Part shown: one piece after another, positions 1-4,906 of the stretch | Position numbering within the stretch: the first letter of the stretch is position 1 | Layout of the letters: every line of letters starts with the position of its first letter | Assembly (NCBI GenBank): GCA_938014945.1 | Contig: CALLQH010000096.1 | Location: 1-5,848 of the forward strand | Origin: an uncultured bacterium | GTDB lineage: Bacteria > Pseudomonadota > Alphaproteobacteria > SP197 | Reading direction: 5' to 3' | Length of the DNA: 5,848 nt | Notes under the pieces: model-generated | What the model saw: the letters and a program-made list of their open reading frames with translations, nothing else | Told to the model about the DNA's origin: nothing | Database searches by the model: none | Position numbers and translations under genes: made by a program

Positions 1-636
1 GGCGGTGACGATATCGGCGCCGTAGGCGCGCGCATCGGCAACCTCGCCCTCGCGCGCGCTGCCGATGCCGCGGATGCCGATCTGGACGATCTTGTCGAAC
101 CAGGCCATCTCGGAGGCGCGCCGGATGGGGCTCGAATACCCCTCGGTGACGCCGTTGACGTCGTTCCTCCAGTCGAGATGGGCATCGACGTGGATCAGGT
201 GGATCGGCCCACGGCCCTCCAGGGCCCGGAACACCGGGATCGGAATGCCGTGGTCGCCGCCCAGGGTGATGAGCGTGGCGCCCGCGTCCAGGATCTTGCG
301 CGCGGCGGCTTCGGCCCGGCGGTAATGCTCCTTGTGGTCGTCCATGACGGCGGTGACGTTGCCGCAGTCGACGACGCGGATGTCGCGGTTGTCGAGCAGG
401 GGGCCGCCAAGGTCCCAGTCGAAGTGGTTGCGCGTGTAGTCGCTCATGTGGCTCGACTGGCGGAGCAGATCGGGCGCCCGGCTCTGATCGTTGGCCATCT
501 CGTCGACACGGTAGGGCTGGCCGTAGGGGATGCCGAGGATCGCGATGTCGGCCGCGAGGTTGTCGAGGTCCAGCGCCAGGGGAAAGTCGAGGAAGGTATG
601 GGTGGGCGCGCCGGGGGCGCGGGTCAGCTTGGTCAT
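1..636 (-). CDS. Agmatinase/arginase-family ureohydrolase, C-terminus missing
   Basis: Binuclear-manganese amidinohydrolase of the ureohydrolase superfamily, whose members cleave guanidino compounds such as agmatine, guanidinobutyrate or arginine to urea and an amine; a cytosolic enzyme. 212 codons are present and the frame runs open off the left edge, so this is a partial gene. Visible motifs are GGDHG at residues 127-130 (metal ligand His129) and HVDAHLDW at 149-156 (Asp151, His153, Asp155). The second DxD metal pair would lie in the missing part. GYSSPIRRASEM at 166-177 followed by VQIGIRG at 184-190 is typical of agmatinase-like proteins. Where E. coli SpeB has the catalytic HGT loop, this protein reads YSS, so the exact substrate is uncertain. 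The start at 636 has GGAG (643-646) six bases upstream. It lies 24 bp behind the SDR gene on the same strand, which suggests an operon. Family assignment is secure; agmatine as substrate is not. Confidence 0.9.
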   Translation of the reverse strand, partial: MTKLTRAPGAPTHTFLDFPLALDLDNLAADIAILGIPYGQPYRVDEMANDQSRAPDLLRQSSHMSDYTRNHFDWDLGGPLLDNRDIRVVDCGNVTAVMDDHKEHYRRAEAAARKILDAGATLITLGGDHGIPIPVFRALEGRGPIHLIHVDAHLDWRNDVNGVTEGYSSPIRRASEMAWFDKIVQIGIRGIGSAREGEVADARAYGADIVTA

Positions 637-660
637 TGCGGTCTCCGTCTGGGTTCGGCG

Positions 661-1431
661 TCAGGCCGCCGTCGCGCCGCCGTCCACGGGGACGATGGCG
701 CCGGTCATGAACGAGGCCTCATCCGAGGCCAGGAAACAGATCACGTTGGCGATCTCCTCGGGCCGCCCGACGCGGCGCATCAGCGTCGTGCCGTCGAGCA
801 GGCGGCGGCGCGCCTCCGGATCGGGCGCCTTGTCGATGCTTTCCTGCAGCATCGGCGTCAGGGTGGCGCCGGGGCAGACGCAGTTGACGCGGATGCCGTC
901 GCCCGCGTGGTCGATGGCCAGCGCCTTGGTCAGCTGCACCACGCCGCCCTTGGTGGCGACATAGACCGGCAGGCCCGGCGCGCCGATGATGCCGAGCTCG
1001 GAGGCGATGTTGACAATGGTGCCGTGCGCGGCGCGCAGCAGAGGCAGGGCCGCGCGGGCAACCAGGATCGTGCCGCGCAGGTTGACCGAGAGCACGGTAT
1101 CGATGTCCGCGACGCTGACGCGCTCCAGCGTGCCGCGCCGGTCGATGCCGGCATTGTTGATCAGGATGTCGATGCGGCCGTGCTCCTTGCCCAAAGCCTC
1201 GAAGAAGGCTTCGACCGCATCCGCATCGGCGATATCGACGGTCGCCGCGCGCGCCGAACCGCCCCGTCCGGCGGTATCGGCCTGCTGCTGGACGCGGCTG
1301 GCCTGTTCGTCGGCCGGGCGGATGTCGGCCATCACGACATGATGGCCGTCGCGCGCCAGACGTTCGGCGGTGGCAAGGCCGATACCGCTGCCCGCGCCGG
1401 TGACGACGGCGATCTTCTGTTGTGCTGTCAT
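661..1431 (-). CDS. Short-chain dehydrogenase/reductase (classical SDR)
   Basis: NAD(P)-dependent oxidoreductase of 256 residues, the usual length for classical SDRs; cytosolic, normally a tetramer. The cofactor motif TGAGSGIG is at residues 11-18, and Asp36 at the end of the second strand favours NAD(H) over NADP(H). NNAG is at 92-95. The catalytic tetrad is Asn117, Ser144, Tyr157, Lys161 (YVATK). PG follows at 187-188 and the C-terminus has the usual VDGG pattern. The frame is open further upstream, to 1638, but the fold begins at MTAQQK and a purine-rich GGGGGGAAG site (complement of 1439-1447) lies just before the ATG at 1431, so the short form is chosen. The substrate cannot be read from sequence; FabG-like, sugar or alcohol dehydrogenase roles are all possible. 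It is probably the first gene of an operon with the ureohydrolase and is divergent from the dioxygenase gene. Confidence 0.94.
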   Translation of the reverse strand: MTAQQKIAVVTGAGSGIGLATAERLARDGHHVVMADIRPADEQASRVQQQADTAGRGGSARAATVDIADADAVEAFFEALGKEHGRIDILINNAGIDRRGTLERVSVADIDTVLSVNLRGTILVARAALPLLRAAHGTIVNIASELGIIGAPGLPVYVATKGGVVQLTKALAIDHAGDGIRVNCVCPGATLTPMLQESIDKAPDPEARRRLLDGTTLMRRVGRPEEIANVICFLASDEASFMTGAIVPVDGGATAA

Positions 1432-1525
1432 GTCGATGCTTCCCCCCGCCGCGCCAAGACGATCATGGCGGGGCGGGCAAGGCAAGCGGACGCCTGCATG
1501 CTTGAGAAGAACAGGCGCTGGTAGC
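1432..1525. promoter_or_regulatory. Divergent control region between SDR and dioxygenase genes
   Basis: This 94-bp gap separates two divergent start codons and must hold the promoters of both units unless they start inside the neighbouring gene. I see no good -35/-10 pair in either direction. It does contain a dyad, CGCCTG (1491-1496) and CAGGCG (1512-1517) with a 15-base centre, and two copies of GCATGCT (1496-1502 and 1524-1530) spaced 28 bp apart, the second covering the dioxygenase start codon. These could be regulator sites, but short GC-rich repeats arise easily by chance here. The role is inferred mainly from gene arrangement. Confidence 0.4.
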
Positions 1526-2623
1526 ATGCTGTGGCTCATGGAACAGATCGCACCCCTGGGCGGAGCGCCCGCTTGGACCGGAGACGACCTGCGCGCCGAC
1601 GAGAGCGGCTGGCGGCGTCCCCTCAGTGCCAACCACATTGCCGAGATCGAGGCCGCCCTGCGCCACGCGCGCGCGGCCGGCGTGCCCTGGCATCAGATGA
1701 CCCGCGCGGACTTTCCGCTCGACAAGCTGGGTGCGGAGCTCGAGGCGGTCAGCGAGGAGCTGGAGAACGGCCGCGGCATCATCCAGCTGAAGGGCGTGCC
1801 CGTGGCGGGCAAGAGCCCGGATGAGAACAAGACCATGTTCATGGGGCTCTCCTCCTGGCTCGGCACGCCGGTCTATCAGTCCGCCAAGGGCGAAATCCTT
1901 GGCGAAATCCGCGACGAGGGGCCCGATGTCGGCCTCAAGCGCGGCCAGATGACCAATCCGGACGGCACGGCCTTCCTCTCCTCGCGCTCGCGCGCGCAGT
2001 CGACCCAGCCGTTGCGCTGGCACACCGACCGCACCGACATCGTCGGCCTGCTCTGCGTCGGCGCGCCCGCCGAGGGCGGCGCCAGCCGGCTCTCCAGCGC
2101 CGTCACCATCCACGACGCCATGGTGCGCCGTCGCCCGGATCTCGCCGCGCTGCTCTACGAACCGATCTTCCGCAGCCGCCTGGGCGAGGAGGCCGACGGC
2201 GTCGAGTCGATCTACGGCCTGCCGGTCTTCACCGTGAAGGACGGCAAGTTCGCCAGCCACTATTCGCGGACCTATGTCGAGGCCGCCCAGAAGCTGGCGA
2301 CGACGCCGCAGATGAGCGATGCCCAGTGGGAGGCGCTCGACATGCTCGCAGCACTCGGCGACGAGTTCTGCTACGAGATGTACCTCGATCCCGGCGACAT
2401 GCAGTTCCTCAACAACCATGTCGTCTATCACGCCCGCGCCGCGTTCCGGGACGATCCCGCGGCGGGCAAGGTGCGCAACCTCTACCGGGTCTGGCTTGCC
2501 GCGCGTAACGGGCGCGACCTGCCGGCCTGTTTCGCCGAGCTCTTCGGCGACACGGCGGGCGGGCACCTGCGCGGCGGCATCCTGCAGGCCGAAGACCGTT
2601 CGGTGCGCTCGCCCTTCGCGTGA
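1526..2623 (+). CDS. TauD/TfdA-superfamily Fe(II)/2-oxoglutarate dioxygenase
   Basis: Non-haem iron oxygenase that couples 2-oxoglutarate decarboxylation to succinate with hydroxylation of an unknown substrate; cytosolic, 365 residues. The jelly-roll part begins near RGIIQLKGV (83-91). The iron triad is His166 and Asp168 (RWHTDRTD) with His302 (VVYHAR), and Arg321 in NLYRVWL is the expected 2-oxoglutarate carboxylate ligand, so the active site looks complete. It is longer than E. coli TauD (283 residues), with about 70 extra N-terminal residues, as in gamma-butyrobetaine hydroxylase and clavaminate synthase-like branches. ATG at 1526 is preceded by ACAGG (1511-1515) at 10 bases; ATG at 1538 (MEQIAP, 361 residues) is an equally reasonable start, and neither has a strong ribosome site. 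The frame is open back to 1370 but that part overlaps the SDR gene. It is divergent from the SDR and ureohydrolase genes. Taurine is not implied: the superfamily covers many substrates. Confidence 0.92.
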   Translation: MLWLMEQIAPLGGAPAWTGDDLRADESGWRRPLSANHIAEIEAALRHARAAGVPWHQMTRADFPLDKLGAELEAVSEELENGRGIIQLKGVPVAGKSPDENKTMFMGLSSWLGTPVYQSAKGEILGEIRDEGPDVGLKRGQMTNPDGTAFLSSRSRAQSTQPLRWHTDRTDIVGLLCVGAPAEGGASRLSSAVTIHDAMVRRRPDLAALLYEPIFRSRLGEEADGVESIYGLPVFTVKDGKFASHYSRTYVEAAQKLATTPQMSDAQWEALDMLAALGDEFCYEMYLDPGDMQFLNNHVVYHARAAFRDDPAAGKVRNLYRVWLAARNGRDLPACFAELFGDTAGGHLRGGILQAEDRSVRSPFA

Positions 2624-2637
2624 GGCGACATTTATTT

Positions 2638-2652
2638 GCCGCTTGGGGCGGC
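2638..2652 (+). terminator. Small hairpin after the dioxygenase gene
   Basis: GCCGC (2638-2642) and GCGGC (2648-2652) form a 5-bp GC stem with a TTGGG loop, 15 bases after the TGA of the dioxygenase gene. No T-run follows (TGTGTGCT), so it is a poor intrinsic terminator by itself. It is the only hairpin seen directly downstream of that gene; termination here may be Rho-dependent. Confidence 0.2.
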
Positions 2653-2688
2653 TGTGTGCTCCCGCTCACTTCCCGCACCACCATCGAT

Positions 2689-2717
2689 TTGACATGATCG
2701 GGGCGTAGCAGGATTGC
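2689..2717 (+). promoter_or_regulatory. Candidate promoter of the TAXI receptor gene
   Basis: A perfect TTGACA -35 box lies at 2689-2694 in a non-coding gap, correctly oriented 72 bp before the TAXI start codon. With a 17-bp spacer the -10 would be GATTGC (2712-2717), which matches TATAAT at only two positions. Alphaproteobacterial housekeeping promoters often keep TTGAC while the -10 is loose, so the site is plausible but not strong. Transcription would begin near 2724, at the edge of the hairpin at 2723-2741. Confidence 0.4.
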
Positions 2718-2722
2718 AGTGC

Positions 2723-2741
2723 GCCGGCAGAGGCTGCCGGC
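2723..2741 (+). repeat. Perfect 8-bp inverted repeat in TAXI gene leader
   Basis: GCCGGCAG (2723-2730) and CTGCCGGC (2734-2741) are exact reverse complements separated by AGG. In RNA this makes a tight, very GC-rich hairpin ending 24 bases before the ATG at 2766 and 7 bases before the AAGGGAG ribosome site (2749-2755). No T-run follows, so it is not an intrinsic terminator. It may be a dyad operator at the transcription start or a stabilising 5' mRNA hairpin; the sequence alone does not decide. Confidence 0.5.
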
Positions 2742-2765
2742 CAGGCTCAAGGGAGCGCGGTGACG

Positions 2766-3872
2766 ATGGCACCGCTCATCATATCTCCGACACGCCGCCA
2801 GGCTCTGGGCCTGCTGGCAGGGGGAGCCTTGTGCCCGTTTCTTGGCTCCGCGCCGGCCCGCGCCCAGGACATGATGTTCTTCCGCATCGGCACCGGGGGT
2901 GCCGCGGGCACCTATTATCCGGTGGGCGCGCTGATCGCCAACATCATCTCCAATCCGCCGGGCTCGCGCCCCTGCGACAAGGGCGGGAGCTGCGGTGTGC
3001 CGGGGCTGGTCGCCGTCGCCCAGTCCTCGGAGGGGTCGGTCGCCAACGTCGAGGACGTCAACGGCGGCTTCATCGAATCGGCCTTCTGCCAGTCCGATAT
3101 CGTCTTCAGCGCCTATCACGCCTACGGCCTCTTCGAGGACCGCAAGCCGCTGACCAACATTCGCCTGATCGCCAATCTCTATCCCGAGACCGTGCAGATT
3201 CTGGTGCGCTCCGATGCCGGTATCGCCACCATCGAGGACCTGCGCGGCAAGCGCATCTCGCTCGACACGGAGGGCTCGGGCACGCTGGTCGATGCCCGTA
3301 TCGTGCTGGAGCACTTCGGGCTCGTCGATGCCGACATGGAGGTGGAGTTCCTCCAGGCCGGTCCCGCCGCCGCGCGCCTGCGCGAGGGCACGCTCGATGC
3401 CTTCTTCGTCATCGCGGGCACGCCCACCGCGTCGGTCGCCGATCTCATCGCCGGGGGTGTCGCCAACCTGCTGGCTATCCCCGATGTCGCTGCCATCGAG
3501 CTGATGGTCGCCTATCCGTTCTTCTCGCTGGCGGTGATTCCGGAGGGCACCTATCCCGGCACGGGCAGCGTCTCCACCCTGTCGGTGGGCGCACAGTGGA
3601 TCGTCTCGCCCATGCTGGACGATGATCTGGTCTATGGCATCACGTCCGCGCTGTGGAACGAGAACAGCCGCAAGCTGCTCGATTCCGGCCATCCCGCCGC
3701 GCGCCAGATCAAGCTTGCCAATGCGCTGCAGGGTGCGGCGATCCCGCTTCATGCCGGGGCGCGCCGCTACTACGAGGAAGTCGGCCTCGATACCTCGGCT
3801 GTTCCCCTGCCGGAGGAGACGCCGCCGGTTCCCGGACAATCGCCCTCAACCGGCGGGCAGGCCACAGAATAG
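2766..3872 (+). CDS. TAXI-family TRAP transporter solute-binding protein
   Basis: Periplasmic receptor of the TAXI class of TRAP transporters, which bind small carboxylated ligands such as glutamate or 2-oxoglutarate and hand them to a DctQM-type membrane protein; the ligand here is unknown. 368 residues. The N-terminus is a signal peptide with a twin-arginine pattern (PTRRQALGLLAGG, Arg10-Arg11) and a likely cut after ARA at 31-33. The mature part opens with the family hallmark IGTGGAAGTYYPVGA (41-55), then a cysteine loop SRPCDKGGSCGVPG (67-80, Cys70 and Cys76, possibly a disulphide), and DLRGKRISL typical of the second lobe. The last 24 residues (345-368) are a Pro/Glu/Gly-rich tail that looks disordered. 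ATG at 2766 is preceded by AAGGGAG (2749-2755) at 10 bases; GTG at 2760 is an alternative adding two residues. No TRAP membrane subunit is encoded nearby in the window, so it looks like an orphan receptor here. Confidence 0.93.
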   Translation: MAPLIISPTRRQALGLLAGGALCPFLGSAPARAQDMMFFRIGTGGAAGTYYPVGALIANIISNPPGSRPCDKGGSCGVPGLVAVAQSSEGSVANVEDVNGGFIESAFCQSDIVFSAYHAYGLFEDRKPLTNIRLIANLYPETVQILVRSDAGIATIEDLRGKRISLDTEGSGTLVDARIVLEHFGLVDADMEVEFLQAGPAAARLREGTLDAFFVIAGTPTASVADLIAGGVANLLAIPDVAAIELMVAYPFFSLAVIPEGTYPGTGSVSTLSVGAQWIVSPMLDDDLVYGITSALWNENSRKLLDSGHPAARQIKLANALQGAAIPLHAGARRYYEEVGLDTSAVPLPEETPPVPGQSPSTGGQATE

Positions 3873-3889
3873 GCCGCTAATCCCGCCGG
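3850..3889. terminator. Possible shared hairpin between convergent genes
   Basis: CCGGCGGG (3850-3857) and CCCGCCGG (3882-3889) are perfect 8-bp inverted repeats with a 24-base loop that contains a smaller GGCC/GGCC stem (3860-3863 and 3872-3875). The structure spans the end of the TAXI gene and the 19-bp gap before the reductase stop, so it could act on transcripts from both sides. There is no T-run on either strand, which makes intrinsic termination doubtful. Confidence 0.3.
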
Positions 3890-3891
3890 GT

Positions 3892-4824
3892 TCAGTAGCC
3901 CCGGCCCAGATCCACGACATTCTCCAGCGGCTCGCCGGCCAGCATTCGCCGGTAGTTCTCCGCAATGCCTGCCGTGCAGGATTCCGGCACCGTGAAGGCC
4001 GCGACATGGGGGAAGGTGATGATCCTGGGGTGATACCAGAAGGGATGGTCCTGCGGCATCGGCTCGACGGCCTGCACATCCAGGGTCGCGCCGGAGATGT
4101 GGCCCTCATCGATGGCCGCGATCAGGTCGGCCTCCACGATGTGGCCGCCGCGCGCGGCGTTGACGATGTAGGCGCCTCGCTTCATCCAGGCCAGACTCTC
4201 GGCATTGATGATGCCCTGCGTCTCCTGCGTCAGCGGCAGCAGGCAGACGACCACGTCGCAGGGCGCCAGGAACTCGGCCATGTTCTCGCGCCCATGGAAG
4301 CAGGTGACGCCCTCCTGGCTCTTCGGGCTGCGGCTCCAGGCCCGCACGCCATAGCCCATGGCGGCGAAGACGCGGGCAACATCGCCGCCCAGTTCGCCCA
4401 GGCCCAGCACGCCGATCGTCACCTGATCGGGGCGCAGGGCGCTCATGTCCTCGTAGCGCCGTTCGCGCTGGTAGGCGCGGTACTCCTCCCAGCGGCGCAG
4501 GTGGTTGACCACGGCCATGACGCACCATTCGGTCATCTGCGCGGTCATGGCGGTATCGACGATGCGTGTGAGCACCACGCCCTCGGGGATCAGGTGGCGC
4601 TCGCCGACCACATGGTCCACGCCCGCACCCAGCGAGGCGATCATCTTCAGGTTGGGGAAGCTCTTGAGCTCATCCAGCGGATAGCGCCACACCAGCACCG
4701 CATCGATGTCCTCGGGATTGCCGGTGTCGGGATGGATGCGGAAATCGAGCCCCGGCAGATGGCCGACCATCAGGTCGCGCCACATGTCGCCGTTCTTCCA
4801 GGGGCTCATGTAGAGCATCGCCAT
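3892..4824 (-). CDS. ghrA: Glyoxylate/hydroxypyruvate reductase A-like 2-hydroxyacid dehydrogenase
   Basis: Cytosolic D-2-hydroxyacid dehydrogenase that reduces glyoxylate to glycolate and hydroxypyruvate to D-glycerate in its E. coli relative GhrA (312 residues; this one has 310). The substrate lobe carries VLVWRYP (43-49) and SLGAGVDHV (64-72), matching the GhrA pattern ALVW...ALGAGVD. The Rossmann motif is GLGELG (141-146), and SRS at 164-166 after the second strand fits NADPH use. The catalytic set is Arg225 (NAARGG), Glu254 (AVEPMP) and His273 (FPHVAAFT). The ATG at 4824 has GAGAGG (complement of 4831-4836) six bases upstream; ATG at 4818 is a weaker alternative. It is convergent with the TAXI gene and divergent from the unrecognised gene on its right. 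The enzyme class is clear; the exact physiological keto acid could differ from that of GhrA. Confidence 0.92.
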   Translation of the reverse strand: MAMLYMSPWKNGDMWRDLMVGHLPGLDFRIHPDTGNPEDIDAVLVWRYPLDELKSFPNLKMIASLGAGVDHVVGERHLIPEGVVLTRIVDTAMTAQMTEWCVMAVVNHLRRWEEYRAYQRERRYEDMSALRPDQVTIGVLGLGELGGDVARVFAAMGYGVRAWSRSPKSQEGVTCFHGRENMAEFLAPCDVVVCLLPLTQETQGIINAESLAWMKRGAYIVNAARGGHIVEADLIAAIDEGHISGATLDVQAVEPMPQDHPFWYHPRIITFPHVAAFTVPESCTAGIAENYRRMLAGEPLENVVDLGRGY

Positions 4825-4856
4825 GCCGCACCTCTCGCTGATTCGTTGCCGGCAGG

Positions 4857-4884
4857 ACTATAGTGGGCGCGACGGTGAGGTCCA
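4857..4884 (-). promoter_or_regulatory. Candidate ghrA promoter with palindromic -10
   Basis: Read on the minus strand, TGGACC (4879-4884, 4 of 6 to TTGACA) is followed after 16 bp by TATAGT (4857-4862, 5 of 6 to TATAAT), with transcription expected near 4850 and a leader of about 26 bases containing the GAGAGG ribosome site. The -10 sits in ACTATAGT (4857-4864), which is its own reverse complement, so TATAGT also reads on the plus strand (4859-4864) towards the gene at 4907; no good plus-strand -35 is seen. A small dyad CGGTG-AGGTC-CACCG (4873-4887) overlaps the -35 and might bind a regulator. Confidence 0.4.
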
Positions 4885-4906
4885 CCGGCTGAGGGGAGCC
4901 ACGGCC

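Noticed and set aside
178..1524. 448-codon plus-strand open frame
   Set aside because: It lies antisense to the ureohydrolase and SDR genes, whose motifs are clear on the minus strand; its translation is a low-complexity Arg/Ala/Gly/Asp/Val mix typical of GC-rich shadows.
1432..1638. Longer SDR with 69 extra N-terminal residues
   Set aside because: The extension would run into the dioxygenase coding region, has no SDR-like sequence, and the shorter start has a purine-rich ribosome site and begins right at the fold.
1463..2566. 367-codon minus-strand open frame
   Set aside because: Antisense to the dioxygenase gene with its intact iron and 2-oxoglutarate residues; no recognisable motif.
2826..2840. 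Lipoprotein signal at Cys23 of the TAXI protein
   Set aside because: The residues before Cys23 (GGAL) do not fit a lipobox; a signal peptidase I cut after ARA at 31-33 fits better.
2409..3839. 476-codon minus-strand open frame
   Set aside because: Antisense to the TAXI gene and the end of the dioxygenase gene, crossing the intergenic region; Arg-rich and motif-free.
2735..4854. TGCCGGC shared by the TAXI leader hairpin and the ghrA divergent region as a common operator
   Set aside because: The same 7-mer also occurs inside the SDR (about 1147) and dioxygenase (about 2520) genes, so its recurrence is expected in this GC-rich sequence.
3622..4863. 413-codon plus-strand open frame
   Set aside because: Antisense to the GhrA-like reductase and overlapping the end of the TAXI gene; no domain.
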